Source: JAACEU01 sp043816165
GTDB lineage: Bacteria; Patescibacteriota; Gracilibacteria; UBA1369; LOWO2-01-FULL-3
Assembly: GCA_043816165.1 (NCBI GenBank)
Contig: JBDRIE010000037.1
Location: forward strand, 1-64,000
Reading direction: 5' to 3'
Length of the DNA stretch: 64,000 nucleotides
Below the pieces are notes generated by a model that ran no database searches, had not been told where the DNA came from, and saw only the letters and a list, made by a program, of their open reading frames with translations. Position numbers and translations under genes: made by a program. Positions 50,211 to 58,370 of this stretch are shown one piece after another (within the stretch, counting starts at the first letter, position 1; each line of letters begins with the position of its first letter).

Positions 50211-52880
50211 ATGCTTTCCGGCCTTTGGAAATATATAATCAGCAAACCAATATCATTTTTGCTAATCGTAGTCGCGGTAATACTCTTTGCTTACTACGGT
50301 TTAAGATTAATGAGATATCTGTATCGGCTACATATGGCTAAAAAATTAGTATTCCTAAGAGTCACGCTATCAAGAGAAGAATCGCCCAAAGACAAAGATA
50401 AACAGGTGGAAAAAGATTTTAGAGAAAAAATATCTATAATGTCCCAATTCTATAGAAATCTTCACGAAACCATGGAATTGAACTTATGGAATCAAATTAA
50501 AGTTTGGTTATTCAGACACAACATTTTTACATTTGAGCTTGTTGCACACCAAAAAGTTGTAGATTTCTACATCTCTACTCCGAAATACTACAAAGGGATT
50601 ATAGAAAAAGGCATAACATCCTACTACCCTGACGCCGACATAGAAGCCCTGGAGGAATACGAACCAATGCTGAAAGACAGTAAAATGAAAGGATATTACG
50701 CATATACTCAGAAAAAATACTGGTTTCCTGTCAAAACATTCAAGGTTGTTGAAAACGACCCGCTAAACAACCTCACCAACATTTTTTCCAAGCTTGAATC
50801 TGATGAAACCGCAGTAATTCAGATAGTTATTAGACCAAAAAGCGACAAATGGAGCAAAAAAGCCGAAGAAATGGGTGAAACATTTTTCAAAGGCAAAAAA
50901 TCTGAAGGAATAAAAATCCCGGTAATTGGATGGGTTTTCAACGTATTTAAGGGAATTTTCCTGGGATACGAAAAGATGGAAATTCAGCCAAAACAAGGTG
51001 GGGACGGATATGTCCGAATGCTTCAATCCAAAGAAGAAGTTGCAAAGAGAATGGGTGAGAAATCGTCTCAATCCGGCTTTGACACTGTCATAAGGCTATT
51101 ATCCTCTGCCAGCACAGAAAAAAGAGCAGAAGAAATCAGCAATAACATGATTATCGGTTTAAGCCTATTTAAAGATCCATCCTCAAACTGGTTTCAAACT
51201 CGAAGAATTTTCTTTATAGATTCATTGAACGACTGGTGGTTTAATTTCAATTTTAGGAAAAGAATGATTGATTGTAGATTTTTTGGAATCGGGGAAAAAA
51301 CCGAGATCCTGGCAGAAGATGAACTTTCTTCCTTATTCCATTTCCCAAATTCAAAATACAACTACTCACCTACGATTAGATGGATGGATTACAAGGTTCT
51401 TCCGGCCCCTACAAACGTACCTGAAGAAGGAATATTGATCGGCCATAACGTATACAGAGGAAACAAAAAAGAGATTAGATTCTTGAAAGAAGACAGATCG
51501 AGACACCACTATATAATCGGTAAATCTGGTTCCGGTAAATCCGCCCTATTATCCTTTATGGCAAGGCAAGACATAATAAACGGAGAGGGGGTATGTGTAA
51601 TTGATCCGCATGGTGATTTGATCGAAGACATACTCACATACATACCAAAAGAAAGAGCAAAAGACGTAATTATATTTGATCCGGCAGATCAGGAAAGACC
51701 TATGGGATTAAACATGCTGGACGCTAAAGATTCATCCGAGGTGGACTTAATCTCATCACAAGCAACCGAAATATTCATAAAGCTATTCGGAGATGAAATT
51801 TTTGGACCTCGAATCCAGCATTACTTTAGAAATGCTTGTTTGACCTTAATGGAAGACACTGAAGAAGGTGCAACACTGATTGATATTCCTAGAATGTTTA
51901 CCGATGATGCATTTTTAAAATTTAAGGTAAAAAAGGCTACAAATCCGGTTGTTAAATCATTTTGGCAACACGAATATGCAAACACCGGAGATAGAGAAAG
52001 ACAGGAAATGATCCCATATTTCAGTTCGAAATTCGGTCCATTTATTACTAATTCGATAATGAGAAATACGATTGGGCAAAGAAAATCTTCCTTTGATTTT
52101 AGAAAAGTCATGGATGAAGGAAAAATTCTATTAGTAAAGCTTTCCAAAGGTGAAATAGGGGATCTAAACACGCAACTATTAGGACTGGTTATTGTCTCAA
52201 AAATACAAATGGCCGCGATGAGTCGTGCAGACATGCCTGAAGATCAACGTAAGGACTTTTTCCTCTATGTGGATGAGTTCCAGAATTTCGCTACGGACAG
52301 CTTCTGTGCAATCTTATCCGAGGCGAGAAAGTACCATTTGAACCTAATTATGGCTCATCAATACATAAACCAGCTGGTTACATCAAAATACGGCACAACT
52401 TCAACACAAATCCGTGATGCAGTATTCGGTAACGTGGGTACTTTGTGCTCATTCAAGGTGGGCGCCGATGACGCCGAATATCTCGCAAAAGAATATGCCC
52501 CATTATTGACTGAGCAGGACGTAATTGGAATCTCCAACTACAAAATGTACTGCAAATTAAACATAAAAAACTCCACATCCAGGCCTTTCTCAGTTAACAC
52601 AATTTGGGATACTACTGGTCAAAACCACAAAATAGCTGAAGTAATACGTGAGTACTCCAGATTGAAACATGCCAGGAAGAAAGAATTTGTGAATGAAGAA
52701 ATCGTTACCAGGATTGGCATAGACATTGATGCACCACCTGTAGACATAAGCAAATTGCCAGGCCAACCAAATATGCAACAAGCTCCGGAAGGCAATGCTA
52801 TGGCTAATCTTCTAGCCGCAGGCGGGGGAGAGCCTCCAATCGGCGCTGAAGAGCCTCAGCCTGAGAAGGAGGAAGAGTAA
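50211..52880 (+). CDS. TraG/VirD4-like membrane ATPase (paralogue 2)
   Basis: An 889-residue protein with the same plan as the 30.9-33.4 kb gene. An N-terminal membrane helix (about residues 14-34) is followed by the unknown region with parallel landmarks (FWFPVKTFKVVENDPLNNL versus FSFPVKTYQRFNADPINTI). The ATPase has Walker A YIIGKSGSGKSA (about 434-445), GVCVIDPHGDLIEDIL, and Walker B DFFLYVDEFQNF (about 682-693). The C-terminus is Pro/Glu-rich and longer. It is followed at once by the second GC-rich cassette. Function in DNA or protein transport is inferred from family only. Confidence 0.85.
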   Translation: MLSGLWKYIISKPISFLLIVVAVILFAYYGLRLMRYLYRLHMAKKLVFLRVTLSREESPKDKDKQVEKDFREKISIMSQFYRNLHETMELNLWNQIKVWLFRHNIFTFELVAHQKVVDFYISTPKYYKGIIEKGITSYYPDADIEALEEYEPMLKDSKMKGYYAYTQKKYWFPVKTFKVVENDPLNNLTNIFSKLESDETAVIQIVIRPKSDKWSKKAEEMGETFFKGKKSEGIKIPVIGWVFNVFKGIFLGYEKMEIQPKQGGDGYVRMLQSKEEVAKRMGEKSSQSGFDTVIRLLSSASTEKRAEEISNNMIIGLSLFKDPSSNWFQTRRIFFIDSLNDWWFNFNFRKRMIDCRFFGIGEKTEILAEDELSSLFHFPNSKYNYSPTIRWMDYKVLPAPTNVPEEGILIGHNVYRGNKKEIRFLKEDRSRHHYIIGKSGSGKSALLSFMARQDIINGEGVCVIDPHGDLIEDILTYIPKERAKDVIIFDPADQERPMGLNMLDAKDSSEVDLISSQATEIFIKLFGDEIFGPRIQHYFRNACLTLMEDTEEGATLIDIPRMFTDDAFLKFKVKKATNPVVKSFWQHEYANTGDRERQEMIPYFSSKFGPFITNSIMRNTIGQRKSSFDFRKVMDEGKILLVKLSKGEIGDLNTQLLGLVIVSKIQMAAMSRADMPEDQRKDFFLYVDEFQNFATDSFCAILSEARKYHLNLIMAHQYINQLVTSKYGTTSTQIRDAVFGNVGTLCSFKVGADDAEYLAKEYAPLLTEQDVIGISNYKMYCKLNIKNSTSRPFSVNTIWDTTGQNHKIAEVIREYSRLKHARKKEFVNEEIVTRIGIDIDAPPVDISKLPGQPNMQQAPEGNAMANLLAAGGGEPPIGAEEPQPEKEEE

Positions 52881-52885
52881 ATTTA

Positions 52886-52914
52886 TTGACAAAACCACGA
52901 AAACAGGGTAATTT
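52886..52914 (+). promoter_or_regulatory. Predicted promoter of GC-rich cassette B
   Basis: TTGACA (52886-52891), 17-base spacer, TAATTT (52909-52914), five bases after the TraG-like stop. A second TTGACA at 52950-52955 lacks a good -10. The spacing from here to the gene start is over 300 bases. Confidence 0.45.
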
Positions 52915-52992
52915 TGCATACTTCTATTTTTATCGAAGGAATTAGATCTTTGACAATTTAAGTGGAGAGCAATCTGTCTCTTAAAATAATGC

Positions 52993-53135
52993 TTGACCTC
53001 GGCACATCTGTGCGTGAGAGTCAATCGTCTAAGAGCCGGATCCTCTCTCTACTTTTAATGGGATTATTTAAAAACAATTATCGGCAGATATTAAGGATCA
53101 AAAACCTGATTTTTGGTTCTCAACATCTGCCGATA
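52993..53135 (+). ncRNA. Candidate structured leader RNA of cassette B
   Basis: Two strong hairpins lie in a 350-base stretch with no gene. The first (52993-53024) pairs TTGAC/GTCAA, CTC/GAG and GCAC/GTGC around ATCT. The second (53079-53135) has perfect 11-base arms TATCGGCAGAT and ATCTGCCGATA, with an inner A-rich/T-rich partial stem. A terminator hairpin follows at 53178. No known riboswitch class is recognised. It could be a cis-regulatory leader or an independent small RNA. Confidence 0.55.
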
Positions 53136-53177
53136 CTGATTACAGTTTCGGGTATGACAGACAAAACATTCTTTAGA

Positions 53178-53204
53178 CCGGGAATAATCCCGGCAATTTT
53201 TTTT
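53178..53204 (+). terminator. Terminator hairpin inside the cassette B leader
   Basis: CCGGGA (53178-53183), ATAA loop, TCCCGG (53188-53193), then CAA and eight T. A typical intrinsic terminator, but it sits upstream of the gene start at 53228 and downstream of the promoter, as an attenuator would. Confidence 0.8.
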
Positions 53205-53227
53205 GACCTCAGACAAGGAGAAGGAAG

Positions 53228-54166
53228 ATGCAGGCAAAAACAAAGAAAACAATCGTTTGGTGTGGAGTGGGTTCCATTCTCGCCATCGCGGTAGTCCTGG
53301 GAGTGGTCTACCGCGACGAGATCAATAATGCATTGAGCTCGTCCAGGACGGCCAAACCCAAAGACCGCGACCGCGGCCCCATCATCACCACCAAGATGCC
53401 ACCCACTTCGAAGAAGAAGGCGGCAGTAAAGAAGCCCGCCAAGGTCAAGAAGGCGGTGGTCAAGAAGGCCGCTCCCACGACCTCCACCAAGCCCGCAGAC
53501 ACGAAGAAGAGCGCGACGCCACCAGCCAATACCCCTCCCACGGACAAGACGGCAAGTCCCGCCCCCCTCGTCGAGCCCACCGAACCGGAAAACCGGTGCG
53601 CCGAACTGCCGTTCAGCTACGAGTTCGCCGCCAACGACCCGAATGCGAAGGATCCCTTTTTCAAGCGCTATTGGGGTCAGAACTACGGCTGTTTCTTGGC
53701 GGCAAGCCATGACCTGGGGATGCCGGGCACGATCCCTCAAGTCAGGGTCCGCCTCGAGAAGATGTCGGAAAGGCACTTCAAGCGCTACAAGGTCAAACTG
53801 GAGAAGATCATTCGGCGCGCCGTTTGTCGCACGCTCGACTACTACCTATCGACGTGCAGGGTAGTCTTGAACCCGAACCACATCAACTACCTCTCAACAG
53901 AAGACATCAGAGTGCTACTTCAAGGGTCAGCAAGGCTGCACGACGTCACTCCTCCCGACCGATTCCGCTCCAGACGAGCAAATCCGAAGCGCGTTCGCGT
54001 CAACCCGTCACCGGGCCTCATATCTTCAACCCCGCCGACGGACACGGACAGTCCCACCGCCACCACCAAGCCCAACAAGCGGCGCATCAATGTCGGCCTA
54101 AAAAAGCGCCAACGCATGACGCCTCGGCTGTGCGGTAGCGATCTGAGGGCTTGCCCAAAACCATAG
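53228..54166 (+). CDS. GC-rich membrane-anchored protein of cassette B, unknown function
   Basis: A 312-residue protein preceded by AAGGAGAAGGAAG, a strong Shine-Dalgarno sequence absent from native genes. An N-terminal signal-anchor (about residues 9-28, IVWCGVGSILAIAVVLGVVY) is followed by a Lys/Ala/Pro/Thr-rich low-complexity stretch (about 45-110) like histone H1 tails. A compact, mostly helical domain with several Cys follows (about 118-240, CAELPFSYEF, YGCFLAASHDLG, AVCRTLDYYLSTCRVVL). The tail is Pro/Thr/Arg-rich. Codon choice is strongly C/G-ending, unlike all neighbours. I do not recognise a family; horizontal acquisition is likely. Confidence 0.75.
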   Translation: MQAKTKKTIVWCGVGSILAIAVVLGVVYRDEINNALSSSRTAKPKDRDRGPIITTKMPPTSKKKAAVKKPAKVKKAVVKKAAPTTSTKPADTKKSATPPANTPPTDKTASPAPLVEPTEPENRCAELPFSYEFAANDPNAKDPFFKRYWGQNYGCFLAASHDLGMPGTIPQVRVRLEKMSERHFKRYKVKLEKIIRRAVCRTLDYYLSTCRVVLNPNHINYLSTEDIRVLLQGSARLHDVTPPDRFRSRRANPKRVRVNPSPGLISSTPPTDTDSPTATTKPNKRRINVGLKKRQRMTPRLCGSDLRACPKP

Positions 54167-54243
54167 GTACAACAAACAGAAAGGAGGTTGCGCACTTCAC
54201 AGCCACGAAGAACCAAATTAATCCCATACAGTAGAACTAGAGG

Positions 54244-54292
54244 AAAGCTCCTTCTTGACGTCCCGCCCGGGGGGTCACTAAGAAGGAGCTTT
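54244..54292 (+). terminator. Intrinsic terminator of cassette B
   Basis: AAAGCTCCTTCTT (54244-54256) and AAGAAGGAGCTTT (54280-54292) are perfect 13-base arms, with a GC-rich loop that can pair further. An AAAGGAGG at 54179-54186 lies before it, but no convincing frame starts there. The following T-run is short. Confidence 0.8.
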
Positions 54293-54304
54293 TCGCATAA
54301 CTAT

Positions 54305-55633
54305 TTATTTGGAAAATTCCTTTTTATATTTGGAATTCAACTTTTTCCATCTTTCCCTTTCCTTCGCGTCATCATCATTCTCCATCAAATATTCCGAAGA
54401 ATCTACCAACTGCATAAGCACCACTTTATCACTTTTTCCTTTCAGAAGACCCTCTGTCAATATCACCTTCTTATGATAATGAAGTAAACTGTCTTTTAGT
54501 ATCCTTGGATCAGCCACATATTTTTGCGTATATTCCGCCATTCTCTTAACAACCCAAAAATACAAAAGTTTATATTTCCTTGATGTATCATCATTGGCTT
54601 CCGCAAACCATTTCTCATATAAATCCAGACCAGTTAAACCAGTATACAATTTACGAATTCCGGCACGCTTACTTGAAAACAATCCCATAAACCTTGCATC
54701 CGCCTGCCCGGGAGTCTCTCCGGGCTTTTCCTTCCAGAAGTCCTTATCCTGAAGATATTTCATTTTATCATCTGTAATCCATTCCTTAAATTGATCCAGA
54801 TCCTTTTTGAATACATCCGGCTTAGCTATTTCATATTTTTTGCAAAATTCCTCACTGCCAAACTGTTCAACCTTCGGCTTCACCTTCGGCTGAACCTTAG
54901 GCTTCACCTTAGGCTTCACCTTCAGCTGAGCTTTCTGCTCTTCCTTCACAATCATATATGCAAATCTGCTTTTTGCGCCTTTCTTTTTTCCCACACCATC
55001 ACCGAGCGTTAACTTGATCTGTTCTACCGATAAATCGTCTAAATTTGAATTAACGTTTGTAATCCGCCTAAAAGCCAAAAGAAAGTTTAAAACTCCTTTT
55101 TTCCCGTAAACAATATCGCTTCCACTCTTCTTCACCAACGCCCAAATATCTTTTTGATACTTTCTTTTCAATACTCTATCGGAACCGGTATAAGTACCCA
55201 GTTTTAGAAAAACATCAAGAGCAGGCTTCAAGTCCTTGAACCACTTTTTTGTGGCAGGATCCAATTTACTTTCCAATTTTGATATTTGAGATGCGGCATT
55301 AATATAAGGCTTGTACCATTTCGCCTCATGCCACTTCTGCGTGAATCTTGTAGAATCCACTGATCCCACCAGGACAGTCGGCTTCAATTTTCTCATTTTT
55401 TTTACATTCTCATTGTCAGTTTCAGATTCACTCATTTTGTAATACTCTTTGTGAATATCACCGCGCTTTTCGAGACTTTCACGTACCACATCTCTAGAAG
55501 ATCCGGACGTTGCCTTTCTTAAAACTAAACGCTGCGCTGCAGCCTTTTTTATTACAGCTTTTTGCGAAGTGATTTGCAACTTCAATGGTTGCTTATTTCT
55601 TTCTAATTTTCCAACTTCTTTTTTATCTCCCAT
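54305..55633 (-). CDS. Basic helical protein with KP-repeat linker, unknown function
   Basis: A 442-residue Lys-rich protein without signal or membrane helix. Residues about 1-85 are basic and polar. Two helical regions (about 90-225 and 255-440) are separated by a linker of alternating Lys-Pro-Val units (KVKPKVKPKVQPKVKPKV, about 238-257), encoded by short tandem repeats. Low-complexity linkers of this kind join domains at a fixed distance. No enzyme motif is recognised. It follows two tRNA genes on the same strand and has its own TATAAT-type promoter. Confidence 0.65.
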   Translation of the reverse strand: MGDKKEVGKLERNKQPLKLQITSQKAVIKKAAAQRLVLRKATSGSSRDVVRESLEKRGDIHKEYYKMSESETDNENVKKMRKLKPTVLVGSVDSTRFTQKWHEAKWYKPYINAASQISKLESKLDPATKKWFKDLKPALDVFLKLGTYTGSDRVLKRKYQKDIWALVKKSGSDIVYGKKGVLNFLLAFRRITNVNSNLDDLSVEQIKLTLGDGVGKKKGAKSRFAYMIVKEEQKAQLKVKPKVKPKVQPKVKPKVEQFGSEEFCKKYEIAKPDVFKKDLDQFKEWITDDKMKYLQDKDFWKEKPGETPGQADARFMGLFSSKRAGIRKLYTGLTGLDLYEKWFAEANDDTSRKYKLLYFWVVKRMAEYTQKYVADPRILKDSLLHYHKKVILTEGLLKGKSDKVVLMQLVDSSEYLMENDDDAKERERWKKLNSKYKKEFSK

Positions 55634-55653
55634 ATTTATTTTTATTTCCGTTA

Positions 55654-55682
55654 ATTATACCACAAAAAAGGCTCTATTTAAA
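55654..55682 (-). promoter_or_regulatory. Predicted promoter of the 442-residue protein gene
   Basis: Minus strand: TTTAAA (55677-55682), 17-base spacer, TATAAT (55654-55659) preceded by TGG (extended -10). The leader is A-rich (AAATAAAAATAAAT), no SD. Confidence 0.55.
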
Positions 55683-55690
55683 GCCGCAAA

Positions 55691-55768
55691 TGGTGTCAGG
55701 GGGGGGATTTGAACCCCCGACCTCTGGGTTATGAATCCAACGCTCTCACCAACTGAGCTACCCTGACA
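55691..55768 (-). tRNA. tRNA-Met, elongator (anticodon CAT; tRNA-Ile2 possible)
   Basis: Acceptor TGTCAGG/CCTGACA, D-arm GCTC/GAGC, anticodon loop TTCATAA (CAT), T-arm CGGGGG/CCCCC with TTCAAAT, and encoded CCA. The paired 1-72 ends and weak anticodon stem rule out an initiator. CAT could also be a lysidine-modified isoleucine tRNA; sequence alone does not decide. Confidence 0.93.
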
Positions 55769-55785
55769 CATACGCCTAAAAACAT

Positions 55786-55860
55786 TGGTTGCGGGGAGAG
55801 GATTCGAACCTCTGACCTCCGGGTTATGAGCCCGACGAGCTGCCACTGCTCTACCCCGCG
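55786..55860 (-). tRNA. Initiator tRNA-fMet (anticodon CAT)
   Basis: Acceptor CGCGGGG/CCCCGCA leaves C1 opposite A72 unpaired, the hallmark of bacterial initiators. The anticodon stem has the three consecutive G-C pairs (GGG/CCC) around CTCATAA. CCA is encoded. The D-loop is two bases shorter than in E. coli. Upstream of the elongator CAT tRNA on the same transcript. Confidence 0.96.
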
Positions 55861-55865
55861 TGAGT

Positions 55866-55894
55866 AAGCTAATGCAATTCGTGCTTAATGTCAA
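55866..55894 (-). promoter_or_regulatory. Predicted promoter of the two tRNA genes
   Basis: Minus strand: TTGACA (55889-55894), 17-base spacer, TAGCTT (55866-55871). The distance to the tRNA-fMet 5' end is only six bases, so initiation would fall at or next to the mature end. Confidence 0.5.
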
Positions 55895-55900
55895 TTCCTC

Positions 55901-56299
55901 TTATTTTCCAAAGAAAAAGTCCCACCATTGCTCCGAATTGCTCATTCCGGAGTAGCGTGCAAAGTCCGTAACATCAGAGTTATCAAGCACAATATCATCG
56001 CTCAAAACATCAGAGGAAAGCACAATTACTTCTTCGCCTGAATTAATCAAACCCAGATTCTGTTTTGCAATTTTGTCTATATATTCTTCCGATGTGAAAT
56101 ACAAATAATCCTCTCGCTTTTGTCGATTTTCCTCCTCAACTTGTTCATTTTCGGTTTGATAAGTCTCGATATATTTATCAATTTGATAGCTGTTATACAC
56201 GTTCTTGGTCAACGAATAAACCAAATATCCCACTAGTAAAAACTCGATTATTATTATAATCTTCGTGAGATTTGATGTATGTGAAAAACGTGATGACAT
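55901..56299 (-). CDS. FtsB/DivIC-like septum formation initiator
   Basis: A 132-residue bitopic membrane protein: a short cytoplasmic basic N-terminus, one membrane helix (about residues 14-32, IIIIIEFLLVGYLVYSL), then a coiled coil (about 40-75) and the short motif DYLYFTSEEYIDKIAKQNLGLINSGEEVIVL, the family's hallmark (YxxSxEYIExxAREqLgyvkpGE in relatives). Such proteins stabilise the divisome with FtsL and FtsQ. An acidic tail follows. It is divergent from murC (70 bases), a fit for a cell-division neighbourhood. Confidence 0.85.
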   Translation of the reverse strand: MSSRFSHTSNLTKIIIIIEFLLVGYLVYSLTKNVYNSYQIDKYIETYQTENEQVEEENRQKREDYLYFTSEEYIDKIAKQNLGLINSGEEVIVLSSDVLSDDIVLDNSDVTDFARYSGMSNSEQWWDFFFGK

Positions 56300-56369
56300 A
56301 GACGAATTTAGAACAAAAAGAGATTATCACAGTTTATTTTTAAACGCAAAACGTCTAGTATTACCCCAT

Positions 56370-57680
56370 ATGAACATAAACAAAGCAAAATACATTCATT
56401 TTATAGGAATTGGTGGAATAGGAACCTCTGCAATTGCTCAGATTTTGCATAATAAAGGGAAAAAGATTTCCGGATCAGATTTAGTACCATCAGAGTTAAC
56501 CAAAAGCCTAAAACTTTCGGGAATCGATGTAAAAATCGGGCACGAGGAATCATTCATCAACAAAAAACACGACCTAATCGTATACTCTCCCGCAATCCCA
56601 AATTCCAACCCTGAATTGAAAAAAGCAAAGGAGCTCAAAATCAAAACTATTTCCTATTCACACGCCCTCGGACAACTGACAAAAGACCATTTCACGATTG
56701 CGGTCGCCGGAACTCACGGCAAATCCACAACCACAGCAATGATCGCTCTCATCGCCACAAAAGCCGGCCTTGATCCGTCCGTCGTTATCGGAACAAAAAT
56801 TAAACAATTCAAAAACAGAAATTTCAGAGTGGGAGACAGCAACCTGCTGATAATAGAGGCGTGCGAATACAAAAGAACATTCCTGCACGTACATCCCGAC
56901 ATCCTCGTTTTGACGAATATAGAAGCCGACCATTTGGATTATTACAAAGACCTGGAAGATTACAAAAACGCGTTTAAAGATTTGGCAAAAAGAGTTTCAA
57001 AAAAAGGAGCGATAATAATTAACGAAAAAGGCGCGCACCTGAAAGACATAGTGGGGGATGCAAAATGCCCGATAATCGCCTGGAAAAATACCGGAAACCT
57101 AAAACCAAAAGTCCCCGGTAAATTCAACATCGAAAACGCCGAAAACGCCGCTACCGCATGCAAAACCCTCGGAATCGACAACAAAATTATAGAAAAAGTC
57201 ATATCGAACTTTGGCGGAACATGGCGAAGAATGGAAATAAAACGGAAAAAAGGTTACACATGCACATTCATAGACGATTACGCCCACCACCCAACCGAAA
57301 TCCAACTCACACTTGCCACGATCAGAGAGCAAAACCCTACATCCAAAATTCTCTGCATTTTCCAACCACACCAATACAGCCGAACCCACCATTTACTAAA
57401 AGAATTCGGACGATCATTCTACGACGTCGACAAAGTAATAATCCCAAACATTTACCGCGTCCGCGACACACAGGAAGACATCGAAAAAGTCTCCACCGAC
57501 GACCTCGTTGCCGAAATCAACAACACGCGGAAGCGAAGCGGACGCGCAAAAAAACACAAAGCAAGCAACGGCCACGGCCTTCGGGAAACCGCCGACTACA
57601 TCAAAAAAAACAGCTCCAAATTCGACATAATTATCACAATGGGAGCAGGGGACATAACGGATATTTATAGAATGTTGTAG
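56370..57680 (+). CDS. murC: UDP-N-acetylmuramate--L-alanine ligase
   Basis: A 436-residue Mur ligase adding the first amino acid to the peptidoglycan precursor. The start is taken at ATG 56370 (MNINKAKYIHFIGIGGIG); earlier starts overlap the divergent gene. IHFIGIGGIGTSAIAQILHNKGKKISGSD is the UDP-binding N-domain in parts, AGTHGKSTTTAMIA the ATP loop, TNIEADHLDYYKD the central metal site, and DDYAHHPTEIQ with FQPHQYSRT the C-domain motifs typical of MurC. Lys- and Arg-rich insertions near residue 390 are a local peculiarity. No SD sequence. Confidence 0.96.
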   Translation: MNINKAKYIHFIGIGGIGTSAIAQILHNKGKKISGSDLVPSELTKSLKLSGIDVKIGHEESFINKKHDLIVYSPAIPNSNPELKKAKELKIKTISYSHALGQLTKDHFTIAVAGTHGKSTTTAMIALIATKAGLDPSVVIGTKIKQFKNRNFRVGDSNLLIIEACEYKRTFLHVHPDILVLTNIEADHLDYYKDLEDYKNAFKDLAKRVSKKGAIIINEKGAHLKDIVGDAKCPIIAWKNTGNLKPKVPGKFNIENAENAATACKTLGIDNKIIEKVISNFGGTWRRMEIKRKKGYTCTFIDDYAHHPTEIQLTLATIREQNPTSKILCIFQPHQYSRTHHLLKEFGRSFYDVDKVIIPNIYRVRDTQEDIEKVSTDDLVAEINNTRKRSGRAKKHKASNGHGLRETADYIKKNSSKFDIIITMGAGDITDIYRML

Positions 57681-57757
57681 AGAACAGCCAACCACATTAT
57701 AGCGAGAAGGTTCGACCATGTCGTCTTAATTTACAAATGATACTTTTCATTTTCAAC

Positions 57758-57991
57758 TTATTTATCCAAAATCTTAAAAAAATCATTTTTACTTATTCCA
57801 AGCTGTCTGCAAATGTTCTGAAATAAATCACCGCTTATTTCGGAATATTGGGGAATAGTAACTTTACCAACTCCATCTTTTTTGAAATGTTTGTGACTTC
57901 CTCTTGTATTTTTATGCTCAAAACCCAACGCCAAAGCAACTCGTTCGCATTCAATCGGTTTTACAGGCCGTATTTGTCGATGTTTACGCAT
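57758..57991 (-). CDS. hicA: HicA-like mRNA interferase toxin
   Basis: A 77-residue HicA-type toxin, a small double-stranded-RNA-binding-like ribonuclease that cleaves mRNA. Its core is IECERVALALGFEHKNTRGSHKHFKKDG in parts, with the active His in GSHKHF, followed by VTIPQYSEISGDLFQNICRQLGIS. It overlaps the upstream hicB by eight bases, giving the antitoxin-first order hicB-hicA. Either an active plasmid-type addiction module or a chromosomal regulator; sequence looks intact. Confidence 0.9.
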   Translation of the reverse strand: MRKHRQIRPVKPIECERVALALGFEHKNTRGSHKHFKKDGVGKVTIPQYSEISGDLFQNICRQLGISKNDFFKILDK

Positions 57992-58340
57992 TACAAAGAT
58001 TTTCAGAGCTATATGTCCATTGGGACAAAGAAGTCTCCTTTTTTATAAATGTCATTTCTTTTCTCTTTTCTGTTTCCTTTTTGCGTTTCTTTTCCGATAA
58101 TTCCACAAAAAGATCATACATATCCTGATATTTTTTCGGAGCTTTTCTATAAACTTCCTCATCGGATTCCTCTTCTTTGCAACACATCTCCAGATACCCT
58201 GAAGTCGCATCATGCAACCTTTCAAGAGCTTGCATAATACTGTTTCCTTCAGCTAGAAGATCAAACTCCAAAGACACTGCAAGATAGTTATGATCTTTTT
58301 TGTAGGCAATAACACGGTCTGCAAATGTTCTTGTTTTCAT
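57984..58340 (-). CDS. hicB: HicB-like antitoxin
   Basis: A 118-residue antitoxin partner. The N-terminal part (VIAYKKDHNYLAVSLEFDLLAEGNSIMQALERLHDATSGYLE in parts) has the HicB partial RNase H-like fold that sits on the toxin. The C-terminal half is polar and lacks an obvious ribbon-helix-helix or HTH, so DNA binding is not certain. The gene has its own promoter and overlaps hicA, so translation is coupled. Confidence 0.82.
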   Translation of the reverse strand: MKTRTFADRVIAYKKDHNYLAVSLEFDLLAEGNSIMQALERLHDATSGYLEMCCKEEESDEEVYRKAPKKYQDMYDLFVELSEKKRKKETEKRKEMTFIKKETSLSQWTYSSENLCNA

Positions 58341-58370
58341 TGTGAATTGCTAAGAGATTGTTGAGATCAA

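Noticed and set aside
53120..53776. Minus-strand frame of 218 codons over the GC-rich gene
   Set aside because: Long antisense frames are expected in GC-rich DNA; the plus-strand frame has the SD, membrane helix and terminator.
54188..54487. Frame starting TTG right after AAAGGAGG
   Set aside because: Only one base separates the SD from the start, and the frame runs through the terminator into the next, oppositely oriented gene.
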